A stretch of 13,489 nt of DNA from CAZEIW01 sp964512305 (GTDB lineage Bacteria; Pseudomonadota; Gammaproteobacteria; Burkholderiales; Burkholderiaceae_F): positions 1-13,489 of the forward strand of contig CAZEIW010000101.1 of NCBI GenBank assembly GCA_964512305.1. Direction: 5' to 3'. Below the pieces are notes generated by a model that made no database searches, had not been told where the DNA came from, and saw nothing but the letters and a program-made list of their open reading frames with translations. Shown in pieces: positions 7,845 through 13,489 of this stretch. The translations under genes were made by a program, and so were the position numbers. Within the stretch, counting starts at the first letter, position 1; every line of letters begins with the position of its first letter.

Positions 7845-7854
7845 ATACGGAAGG

Positions 7855-8232
7855 CTAGGTGCCCGCCCCGAACCTGCACTTGCACAGCTGGCGCAGGTAC
7901 GTGACGAGCTCGCGAATTTCGTCGTCGCTGAAGGTGTCGCCCCAGGGCGGCATCAGGACGGACTTGTCGATGGAGGGGCCGCCTTCCTTGACGACCTTGA
8001 ACAACTGGTCGTCGCTGCGGCCCGACATCGCCTTGGCGTCCGTGTGGTCGCGGGGCTGCACGGACATGTCGTGGATGTTGACGCCCTTGCCGTTGCCGTC
8101 GAGACCGTGGCACTGGACGCAGTAGGTCCGGTAGTTGTCGGCCGCCCGGTCGCCGGCGCGCGCCTGCAGCGCCACCACGAGCAGCGCGAGCAGCAGCCAG
8201 AGCGCGAAGGGGAAGATCGATCTACTTGGCAT
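7855..8232 (-). CDS. ncgC: Monohaem c-type cytochrome, NcgC-like
   Basis: This is a small periplasmic or membrane-anchored cytochrome c, probably an electron carrier for the neighbouring copper enzymes. Its 125 residues include a signal or anchor segment (FPFALWLLLALLVVAL, about 7-22, with ARA at 24-26 as a possible cleavage site) and one haem motif, C38-V-Q-C41-H42. M94 in SVLMPPWG is the likely sixth ligand, followed by the usual C-terminal helix DEIRELVTYLRQL. An odd feature is a second cysteine pair right at the end, C117-K-C119. The start overlaps the end of ncgB by 11 nt and has AAGGA 8 nt upstream, so translation is probably coupled. The name rests on position in an ncgA-ncgB-ncgC-nirK order as I recall it from Nitrosomonas europaea; the cytochrome assignment itself is secure. 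Confidence 0.85.
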   Translation of the reverse strand: MPSRSIFPFALWLLLALLVVALQARAGDRAADNYRTYCVQCHGLDGNGKGVNIHDMSVQPRDHTDAKAMSGRSDDQLFKVVKEGGPSIDKSVLMPPWGDTFSDDEIRELVTYLRQLCKCRFGAGT

Positions 8233-8917
8233 CGGCGACGTCCTTGCTCAGCGTGTCGAAGTAATGCACCAGCTTCTGGATGTTGTTGTCCGAGACGTGC
8301 TTGTTGGGCATCCAGGTCCTCGGGTCCCAGGCCTGGGGACTGCGGATGTAGCTCGCGATGAAAGCGGGCTGCAGCCGCTTCGCGGCGGTGTAGAGCTCCG
8401 GCCCCGAGAGCCCGCCGTAGCCCGGCTCGATCTCGTGGCAGGCCATGCAGCCCAGGAACTTGTCGAAGACCATCTCGCCCATCGACTTCGAGATCGTGCC
8501 TTCCTGCACCTTCTCGGCCGCGGGCAGCGCGTCGTTCGCCTTCAGCCGCATCAGCGCCGCCGCCACGGCAGCGGCGTCGGCGGCATTGAGTGCCGGATGG
8601 GTCTCGAGCGTGGCCGGATCGACCTCGTCGCTGTTCTGGCCGTGCTTGAGGTGCGCGCCGTAGAACATGCCGGCGGGCCGGATCCGCTGCGGCTTCTGCA
8701 GCCAGGACACCAGCCACGGTTCCCGGTATTTGTTGCCGGCGTAGAAAAGGTCGGGACCCTTGCGCTCCCACAGCTGCTGGAGGGTCTGCGGCGCGGGGCC
8801 CGTGAGGCTGTGGCAGGAGGCGCAATCCTGCTTGAGGATCGCCCCGCCGTCGGCGCCCAGTGCCGCGCCGCCGGTCAGCGTCCCCGCGAGCGCGATTGCC
8901 AGCGCCGTGGTCTTCAT
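8222..8917 (-). CDS. ncgB: Dihaem c-type cytochrome, NcgB-like
   Basis: A periplasmic dihaem cytochrome c of 231 residues with a signal peptide ending near A22 (GGAALGA). Two cytochrome c domains follow: the first haem site is C32-A-S-C35-H36 with M84 (RPAGMFYG) as likely axial ligand, the second is C157-M-A-C160-H161 with M203 (TWMPNKHV). It probably passes electrons to or from NcgA and NirK; the direction cannot be read from sequence. The ATG at 8917 overlaps the ncgA stop as ATGA, which indicates tight translational coupling, and the end overlaps ncgC by 11 nt. The gene symbol is by order and haem content compared with the Nitrosomonas europaea cluster; the role there is known only in outline (nitrite tolerance and NirK function). 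Confidence 0.87.
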   Translation of the reverse strand: MKTTALAIALAGTLTGGAALGADGGAILKQDCASCHSLTGPAPQTLQQLWERKGPDLFYAGNKYREPWLVSWLQKPQRIRPAGMFYGAHLKHGQNSDEVDPATLETHPALNAADAAAVAAALMRLKANDALPAAEKVQEGTISKSMGEMVFDKFLGCMACHEIEPGYGGLSGPELYTAAKRLQPAFIASYIRSPQAWDPRTWMPNKHVSDNNIQKLVHYFDTLSKDVADAK

Positions 8918-9966
8918 GGCTGGCGCGCGTGGCGCTCGGCCTTGACCGCGGCGCCCATGAAGTTGACGTTCGTGAACATGCCGTAGCCCTTCTTCATCGA
9001 CTCGCTGTAAAAGAAGTCCGGGTCGTACTCCTTGTTCTTCCAGGCGTACCAGGGGTCGACCGGGAGGCCCTCGTATTCGATGACGGTGATCGGCCCGCCC
9101 AGCATCCCGCCGCCCATGTTCAGGTGGCGGTCGACGTGGTCGTGGAAGATGAACCGGCCGGGGTTGTTCATCCTGGCGATGACGTCGTAGCGCTCGCCGG
9201 GGCCGACCGGAACCGTATCGACGTAGTACGGACTGGACAGCGCGTAGCCGTCCTTGTGCGTGAACAGCTGGTCGTGTCCGTGCAGGTGCATCTCGTGCAC
9301 CTCGTCGCCCGCGCCGTACATGCGGATCCGCACGACGTCGCCCTTCTTGACGCGGATCGGCTGCGTCAGCGGGAACGACTTGGCGTTCACCGAGAAGAAG
9401 TCCGCGACGTCGGACGGCCCGCCGCCCTTGCCGTACACGTTGCCGAACGAGGATTCCCAGGTATTCATCATCATGATCACGTCGCGGGTCACGGTCTTCT
9501 CGACCGCGGTCGGCTCCTTCGGATCCACGATGAGCGGGCCCCACATGCCGCGGATCGCGACGTGCTCCCAGACGTTGACGTGGCAGTGGTACCAGAGGCT
9601 GCCCGGACGGTCGGCCTTGAATCGGTAGGTGAACGCGTCGCCCGGCTGGATCGCCGTTTGCGTGACGTCGGGCACGCCGTCGCTCTGCCAGCTGCCCGTC
9701 TGGTTGACGCCGTGCCAGTGGATCGAATGCGGCAGCGTCGTGTTGTTGGTTACGTGGACCGCGACGTCGTCGCCCTCCCGGACGTGGATCAGCGGCCCGG
9801 GCACCTGGCCGTTGAACGCGAACACCTTGGTGCTGAACCCGGGGGCGACGTTGATCGAGACTTCCTCGATCGTCATCTCGAACTCCCGGGTCTCGGCGCG
9901 GGCGGCCGCGAAAGGTGCCGCGGCCAGCGAAGCGACGATCAACAGGCCGGCCGCGGTCCGATTCAT
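8914..9966 (-). CDS. ncgA: Two-domain multicopper oxidase (type C, blue copper oxidase), NcgA-like
   Basis: A secreted 350-residue multicopper oxidase with a clear signal peptide (1-24, ending ARA). Domain 1 holds PHSIHWHG (H80, H83, H85) and WYHCHVNVWEHVAIRGM (H127, C128, H129, H135, M141), so it carries a type 1 copper plus half of the trinuclear site. Domain 2 holds HEMHLHGH (H224-H231) and FHDHVDRH (H275, H277, H281): the trinuclear ligands are kept but the Cys expected of a second type 1 site is Asp (D276). Type 1 copper only in domain 1 defines the type C two-domain oxidases, of which the Nitrosomonas europaea blue copper oxidase from the nirK cluster is the structural example. AAGGAGG lies 9 nt before the ATG. 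It is the first gene of the run, behind a promoter with an NsrR-type operator. The physiological substrate is not known to me; Cu(I) or cytochrome oxidation are possible. Confidence 0.9.
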   Translation of the reverse strand: MNRTAAGLLIVASLAAAPFAAARAETREFEMTIEEVSINVAPGFSTKVFAFNGQVPGPLIHVREGDDVAVHVTNNTTLPHSIHWHGVNQTGSWQSDGVPDVTQTAIQPGDAFTYRFKADRPGSLWYHCHVNVWEHVAIRGMWGPLIVDPKEPTAVEKTVTRDVIMMMNTWESSFGNVYGKGGGPSDVADFFSVNAKSFPLTQPIRVKKGDVVRIRMYGAGDEVHEMHLHGHDQLFTHKDGYALSSPYYVDTVPVGPGERYDVIARMNNPGRFIFHDHVDRHLNMGGGMLGGPITVIEYEGLPVDPWYAWKNKEYDPDFFYSESMKKGYGMFTNVNFMGAAVKAERHARQP

Positions 9967-10030
9967 GTATCAGCTCCTCCTTGGGGTGCATGTTCCCGGA
10001 TCGTTAAGCGCCCGGGATTCATGTTGCTTT

Positions 10031-10053
10031 AAGATGTATTGAATGAGCATCTT
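10031..10053. promoter_or_regulatory. NsrR-type operator overlapping the ncgA -10 element
   Basis: A 23-bp imperfect palindrome with outer arms AAGATG and CATCTT and the 11-1-11 layout known for NsrR sites. The left half, AAGATGTATTG, matches the NsrR half-site AAGATGYATTT at 10 of 11 positions. It covers the predicted ncgA -10 hexamer, where a bound repressor would block RNA polymerase. It lies in the divergent region next to nsrR, so the regulator is on hand. Confidence 0.75.
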
Positions 10054-10078
10054 AAATAGACCCGGAAACGATTGTCAA
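10049..10078 (-). promoter_or_regulatory. Predicted sigma70 promoter of ncgABC-nirK
   Basis: A perfect -35 TTGACA (10078-10073) is followed after 18 nt by TAAGAT (10054-10049), a 4/6 match to the -10 consensus. The predicted start is near 10042, about 75 nt before the ncgA ATG. The local sequence is AT-rich against its surroundings. Confidence 0.6.
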
Positions 10079-10098
10079 GAACTTCGCTGACATGGAAG

Positions 10099-10112
10099 TT
10101 GACGAACATCAA
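10099..10112. promoter_or_regulatory. FNR/NNR/DNR-like box upstream of the ncgA promoter
   Basis: TTGAC-GAAC-ATCAA differs from the FNR-family consensus TTGAT-N4-ATCAA at one position and has exact GTTGA-N6-TCAAC arms. Its centre (10105.5) lies about 63 bp upstream of the predicted ncgA start, close to the -61.5 position of class I activation. The surrounding 23 bp (10096-10118) also resembles a weak second NsrR site, with AAGTTG and CATCTT ends. Confidence 0.5.
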
Positions 10113-10178
10113 CATCTTCAGGTGCTCAGTGCACTAACCTGCGAGGCAGGGGGCGTCCCGGCCGCTGTCGGTGCGTTG

Positions 10179-10207
10179 TTGCCAACGCGCGCATGCGCCT
10201 ATACGAT
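10179..10207 (+). promoter_or_regulatory. Predicted promoter of nsrR
   Basis: TTGCCA (10179-10184) and TACGAT (10202-10207) are separated by 17 nt, 5/6 and 4/6 matches. The predicted start is near 10214, giving a leader of about 36 nt before the ATG at 10250. Confidence 0.4.
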
Positions 10208-10249
10208 CGCCCCGTCGCGTCGCGGCGTCATCGCCCCGAGGCCCCCCCG

Positions 10250-10726
10250 ATGCAACTCACCCGCTTCACCGACTACTCCCTGCGCGTCCTGATCTTCCTC
10301 GGCGCCCATCCCGATCGCCTGTGCACGATCTCCGAGATCGCCTCGAGCTACGGCATCTCGGAGAATCACTTGATGAAAGTGGTCAACCATCTCTCGACCG
10401 ACGGCTACGTCGAGACCCTCCGCGGCAAGGGCGGCGGCATGCGCCTGTCGCGCCAGCCGCATCTGATCAACATCGGCGAGGTGGTGCGCGATACCGAGGA
10501 CAACATGAATATCGTGGAGTGCTTCGACCAGGAGCGCCGCGATTGCCCTCTCCTGCCCTCGTGCGTGCTGAAGGCGGCGCTCTCGGAAGCGCGCAAGAAC
10601 TTCATGTCGACGCTCGACCGCTACAGCCTGCGCGACATGCTTGGCCAGCAGACGCTGAGCCAGTTCGCTATCAAGCGCGGCGTCCGGATACCGGTCCGTC
10701 CGGCCGTCGCCGGGCGCGATGAGTGA
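10250..10726 (+). CDS. nsrR: Rrf2-family NO-sensing transcriptional repressor NsrR
   Basis: NsrR binds DNA through an Fe-S cluster form and lets go when NO attacks the cluster. The 158-residue protein begins MQLTRFTDYSLRVL, the NsrR N-terminus, with D8 at the position of the Asp cluster ligand known in Streptomyces NsrR. The winged helix follows (TISEIASSYGISENHLMKVV, 26-45) with the wing RGKGGGMRL (58-66). The cluster cysteines are C91, C99 and C105 (C-x7-C-x5-C); the first spacing is longer than in E. coli NsrR. The frame stays open upstream to 10193, but the ATG at 10250 is fixed by the family N-terminus, with GAGG 7 nt upstream. It is divergent from ncgA, whose promoter carries a matching operator. 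IscR is a relative, but the NsrR-type N-terminus and context favour NsrR. Confidence 0.92.
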   Translation: MQLTRFTDYSLRVLIFLGAHPDRLCTISEIASSYGISENHLMKVVNHLSTDGYVETLRGKGGGMRLSRQPHLINIGEVVRDTEDNMNIVECFDQERRDCPLLPSCVLKAALSEARKNFMSTLDRYSLRDMLGQQTLSQFAIKRGVRIPVRPAVAGRDE

Positions 10727-10753
10727 GAACTATTTAGGCTGTGCGCCGCAGTA

Positions 10754-10776
10754 AAGATGTATCGTGGTAGCCACTT
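10754..10776. promoter_or_regulatory. Possible second NsrR-like site downstream of nsrR
   Basis: Begins AAGATGTAT, identical for nine bases to the start of the ncgA operator, and ends CACTT at the right distance for an 11-1-11 site. The right half is poor (AAGTGG read inward). It lies 27 nt after the nsrR stop and not before any gene's start, so a role is unclear. Confidence 0.2.
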
Positions 10777-10791
10777 AACGTGATCCCGTCG

Positions 10792-10835
10792 GGATGCGGC
10801 TGGTCTGAAAGGACCTTAAGCCGCCTGCCGCATCC
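10792..10835. terminator. Inverted repeat between convergent nsrR and pirin genes, probable two-way terminator
   Basis: A perfect 9-bp inverted repeat, GGATGCGGC (10792-10800) and GCCGCATCC (10827-10835), encloses a smaller GGTC-N6-GACC hairpin (10802-10815). A short ATCCC-GTC-GGGAT hairpin (10783-10795) overlaps its left arm. The place between two convergent genes suits a shared terminator, but neither side has a T-run. Confidence 0.4.
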
Positions 10836-10854
10836 GTCTTCCCCGCCCGGTTGC

Positions 10855-11550
10855 TCAGGCCAGATCGAACAACAGCAGCTCGCTGTCGCGCACCGCCTCG
10901 ATCTCGAGCCCCGTCTCCGATTCGACCGCCGCACCGTCGCCCGCCTGGAGCTTCCGGCCGCCGAGCGTCAGCTCGCCCGCCACGACCTGGAGCCATGCGC
11001 CGCGGCCGGTCCCGAGCTCGTGGCGCAACCGCTTGCCGCCGCCGAGCAGCGACGCGTACACGCGCGCGTCCTGGTGCACCTTCACCGCCCCGCCGTCCGG
11101 CGCCGCCATCAAGAACCAGCGGTCGCGCCGCGCATCGTCGTCGATCGCGGCCTGCTCGTAGCCCGGGGCAAGCCCAGCCCGCGCCGGCAGGATCCAGATC
11201 TGCAGGAAGTGCACGGGCTCGGACGCCGAGGCATTGAACTCGCTGTGGCGCACGCCGGTGCCGGCGCTCATCCGCTGCACGTCGCCGCGCCGGATCACCC
11301 CGTGCGTCCCGGTCGAGTCCCGATGCTCGAGCGCGCCCGCGATCACATAGCTCAGGATCTCCATGTCGCGGTGGCCGTGTGTCGGGAATCCGGCCCCCGG
11401 CCGGACCACGTCCTCGTTGATGACCCGCAGCGAGCGGAAGCCCATCTGCGCCGGGTCGTGGTAGTCGGCGAACGAGAACGTGTGCCGGGTGTCGAGCCAC
11501 CCGTGGTCTTCGCGTCCCCTGTCGTTCGACGGCCGCAGCAAGATCGCCAT
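10855..11550 (-). CDS. Pirin-family cupin protein (YhhW-like, possible quercetin 2,3-dioxygenase)
   Basis: A cytoplasmic bicupin of 231 residues, the same length as E. coli YhhW. The N-terminus (GWLDTRHTFSFADYHDP, 17-33) is typical of pirins. The N-terminal cupin carries the metal ligands H58 and H60 in FPTHGHRDMEIL and H102 and E104 in VRHSEFNAS, matching the His56/His58/His101/Glu103 set of human pirin. YhhW has quercetinase activity in vitro; the natural substrate is unknown, and a redox-sensing role has been proposed for pirins. The ATG at 11550 is chosen for the family N-terminus and AAGG 7 nt upstream; the frame runs open to an ATG at 11685 but the extra 45 residues look non-coding. It converges on nsrR, with no evident link to the nitrite genes. 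Confidence 0.88.
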   Translation of the reverse strand: MAILLRPSNDRGREDHGWLDTRHTFSFADYHDPAQMGFRSLRVINEDVVRPGAGFPTHGHRDMEILSYVIAGALEHRDSTGTHGVIRRGDVQRMSAGTGVRHSEFNASASEPVHFLQIWILPARAGLAPGYEQAAIDDDARRDRWFLMAAPDGGAVKVHQDARVYASLLGGGKRLRHELGTGRGAWLQVVAGELTLGGRKLQAGDGAAVESETGLEIEAVRDSELLLFDLA

Positions 11551-11930
11551 CTTCTCTCGCCTTGAGATCTCGCGGCCGCTCAGACCCGCGCCGCTGTCCG
11601 ATGCGCGAACGATACGCCGGAGCGCGTCGCGTTCGTCTCCAGGTCCGGCGCTGCGTCGGGTGGAGGGAACCTGCATCGCAGCCATGGCTATTCGCCAGCA
11701 CCCAGGAGGTCATACCGTATCGCTGGTCTTCGCTTGCTGCGAGGCAGCACGCATCCCGTCCTGCAACCGCAACTTCGCGCGCCGCGCGCGTCGACGCTCG
11801 GATTTGCCGGTATCGTTGCAGGCCACGGGTCGCCTTCGAGTCCTCGCATGCCGCCAGCCACCGCAAGACAGCGTCGCTCGGTCCTTCCCGGCGCCGCGCC
11901 GCGTTCCTGCCGCCGGCGAGGTGCTGCCCA
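11551..11930. other. 380-bp divergent gap between pirin and glgB, with an 8-bp inverted repeat
   Basis: I see no convincing gene here and no strong promoter hexamer pair on either strand. It holds a perfect inverted repeat, CCTGCAAC (11760-11767) and GTTGCAGG (11815-11822), enclosing a 47-nt GC-rich segment, and a tight hairpin TGCTGC-GAG-GCAGCA (11735-11749). Both lie in what may be the 5' leader of glgB. A 66-codon frame ending as ATGA over the glgB start is Arg/Pro-rich and starts at TTG, so it looks like background. Confidence 0.4.
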
Positions 11931-13489
11931 ATGAGCCGCTCGAGCGATCCGGCGGGTGCGGCGGCAGGCCAGACGCCCTGGCTGCTCACCGATCTCGACA
12001 TCTACCTCTTCCGGGAGGGCACGCACGCGTCGCTGTACGAGAGGCTCGGCTGCCATCCGTATCCGCGTTCGGACTCGCCTCCGCGCGCGCGCTTCGCGGT
12101 GTGGGCGCCGAACGCGAGCGGGGTCTCGGTGATCGGCGACTGGAACGGGTGGGATCCCGGGCGCGACCCGCTCTATCCGCGCTACGACAGCTCCGGCGTC
12201 TGGGAGGGCGACGTCCCGGCGGGCATCGGGCAGGCCTACAAGTACCGGATCGTCACGCGCGATGGGGCGACCCTGGAAAAGGCCGACCCGTTCGCGTTCA
12301 CCTGCGAGACGCCCCCCAAGACGGCGTCGCTCGTGTGCGACCTCGCCTATGCCTGGGGCGACGCCGAGTGGATGCGCCGGCGGGGCGCGGCCAACGCGCA
12401 CGACGCGCCGATGTCGATCTACGAGGTTCACCTCGGCTCGTGGCGCCGCATCCCGGAACAGGGGAACCGATCGCTGTCGTATCGCGAGCTCGCGCAGCCG
12501 CTGGCTGAATACGTGCGCGAGCTCGGCTTCACGCACGTCGAGCTGATGCCGGTGACCGAACATCCGTTCTACGGATCCTGGGGCTACCAGACCACGGGCT
12601 ACTTCGCGCCGACGGCGCGCTATGGTTCGCCGCAGGATTTCATGTACTTCATCGATGTCCTGCATCAGAACGGCATCGGCGTGATCCTGGACTGGGTGCC
12701 GTCGCATTTTCCGAACGATGCGCACGGACTGGCGGCCTTCGACGGCACCTGCCTCTACGAGCATGCCGATCCGCGTCAGGGCTTCCACCCGGAGTGGAAG
12801 AGCCTGATCTTCAACTACGGCCGCAACGAGGTGCGCGCCTTCCTCCTGTCGAGCGCGCTGTTCTGGCTCGACCGCTACCACATCGACGGCTTGCGCGTCG
12901 ATGCCGTCGCGTCGATGCTGTACCTGGACTACGGCCGCGAGCACGGCCAGTGGGTGCCGAACCCGCACGGCGGCAAGGAGAATCTCGAGGCGATCGAGTT
13001 CATGCGCCGCTTGAACCAGGCCACCTACCGCGCCCACCCCGACACGCAGACGATCGCGGAAGAGTCGACCTCGTGGCCGCTCGTGTCGCGGCCGGTCGAC
13101 GGCGGCGGCCTGGGTTTCGGGTTCAAGTGGAACATGGGGTGGATGCACGACACCCTCGCCTATTTCGGGCGCGACTCGATCTATCGCAGCTACCACCAGG
13201 GCCAGCTGACCTTCTCGATCTGGTATGCGTTCTCCGAGAATTTCGTGCTGCCGCTGTCGCACGACGAGGTTGTCTACGGCAAGCGCTCGCTGATCGGGCG
13301 CATGCCCGGCGACGAATGGCAGCAGTTCGCGAACCTCAGGCTGCTGTTCGGCTACATGTGGGCGCACCCCGGGAAGAAGCTGCTGTTCATGGGGGGCGAG
13401 TTCGGGCAATGGCGCGAATGGGCGCACGAGTCGAGTCTCGACTGGCACCTGCTCGAGCAGCCGCGCCACGCCGGCGTGCGGCGCTGGGT
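11931..13489 (+). CDS. glgB: 1,4-alpha-glucan branching enzyme, short form, C-terminus cut by window edge
   Basis: GlgB cuts alpha-1,4 chains of glycogen and rejoins them as alpha-1,6 branches, in the cytoplasm. The first 519 codons are present. A CBM48 domain (FAVWAPNASGVSVIGDWNGW, about 61-80) is followed by the GH13 barrel: YEVHLGSWRR, MPVTEHPFYGSWGYQTTGYF, DWVPSHFPNDAHGL. The catalytic set is D324 (nucleophile, GLRVDAVASML), E377 (EEST) and D445 (LSHDE). The spacings of 53 and 68 residues equal those of E. coli D405/E458/D526, with an offset of 81, so this form lacks the extra N-terminal N1 domain of E. coli GlgB. The ATG at 11931 has GAGG about 9 nt upstream. Only the C-terminal all-beta domain should be missing. 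It is divergent from the pirin gene; other glycogen genes may follow outside the window. Confidence 0.95.
   Translation, partial: MSRSSDPAGAAAGQTPWLLTDLDIYLFREGTHASLYERLGCHPYPRSDSPPRARFAVWAPNASGVSVIGDWNGWDPGRDPLYPRYDSSGVWEGDVPAGIGQAYKYRIVTRDGATLEKADPFAFTCETPPKTASLVCDLAYAWGDAEWMRRRGAANAHDAPMSIYEVHLGSWRRIPEQGNRSLSYRELAQPLAEYVRELGFTHVELMPVTEHPFYGSWGYQTTGYFAPTARYGSPQDFMYFIDVLHQNGIGVILDWVPSHFPNDAHGLAAFDGTCLYEHADPRQGFHPEWKSLIFNYGRNEVRAFLLSSALFWLDRYHIDGLRVDAVASMLYLDYGREHGQWVPNPHGGKENLEAIEFMRRLNQATYRAHPDTQTIAEESTSWPLVSRPVDGGGLGFGFKWNMGWMHDTLAYFGRDSIYRSYHQGQLTFSIWYAFSENFVLPLSHDEVVYGKRSLIGRMPGDEWQQFANLRLLFGYMWAHPGKKLLFMGGEFGQWREWAHESSLDWHLLEQPRHAGVRRW

Noticed and set aside
6820..8361. Plus-strand open frame of 513 codons
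   Set aside because: Antisense shadow of nirK, ncgC and the end of ncgB; low-complexity V/D/H/R composition and no recognisable fold.
8860..10032. Plus-strand open frame of 390 codons
   Set aside because: Antisense shadow of ncgA, which has full copper motifs, signal peptide and ribosome site on the other strand.
10092..10292. Plus-strand 66-codon frame before nsrR
   Set aside because: Overlaps the FNR-like box, the nsrR promoter and the nsrR start in another frame; no Shine-Dalgarno and no family resemblance.
11551..11685. N-terminal extension of the pirin gene to the ATG at 11685
   Set aside because: The shorter start gives the family N-terminus and the usual 231-residue length and has AAGG 7 nt upstream.
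11734..11934. Plus-strand 66-codon frame whose stop overlaps the glgB ATG as ATGA
   Set aside because: The overlap is suggestive, but the frame begins at TTG without a ribosome site and encodes an Arg/Pro/Ser-rich sequence typical of non-coding GC-rich DNA.
11688..13469. Minus-strand open frame of 593 codons
   Set aside because: Antisense to glgB, whose catalytic residues and CBM48 domain are unmistakable on the plus strand.

Overview
The window is about 13.5 kb of uniformly GC-rich bacterial chromosome. The high GC, the gene families and the order of the nitrite/nitric oxide genes suggest a betaproteobacterium, but nothing here fixes the genus. There are no rRNA or tRNA genes, no CRISPR array and no insertion sequence. 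Ten protein genes fill nearly all of the DNA, and both end genes are cut by the window edge.

Left block (1-1898, minus strand): egtD and egtB, the methyltransferase and the iron sulfoxide synthase of ergothioneine synthesis, 5 nt apart, with a plausible promoter upstream of egtD.

Central block (2181-9966, minus strand): six genes read in the same direction. First come ncgA (two-domain multicopper oxidase), ncgB (dihaem cytochrome c), ncgC (monohaem cytochrome c) and nirK (small copper nitrite reductase). From memory of the literature, this order matches the ncgABC-nirK cluster of the ammonia oxidizer Nitrosomonas europaea. A Cus-type copper efflux pair follows, cusB (adaptor with an added heavy-metal-binding domain) and cusA (inner-membrane pump); no outer-membrane channel gene is in view. 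Two copper enzymes and a copper exporter in one direction suggest a unit that deals with both nitrite/NO and copper.

Control region (9967-10249): nsrR, for an Rrf2-family Fe-S NO-sensing repressor, is divergent from ncgA. The ncgA promoter has a consensus -35 and a -10 covered by a clear 23-bp NsrR-type operator. An FNR/NNR/DNR-like box lies about 63 bp upstream of the predicted start, close to the class I activator position. The promoter therefore looks built for induction by low oxygen or nitrogen oxides plus NO derepression.

Right block (10855-13489): a pirin-family cupin gene (minus), convergent with nsrR and separated from it by an inverted repeat, then a 380-bp gap, then the first 519 codons of a glycogen branching enzyme gene (plus).

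The most unusual region is the nirK-cusB junction (6620-6816). It holds a purine-rich tract, a long-range terminator-like stem before a T7 run, and a tiny Cys-rich reading frame (CxC-x4-CxC) whose stop codon overlaps an alternative cusB start as GTGA. This could be a metal-sensing leader peptide, but it could also be chance.
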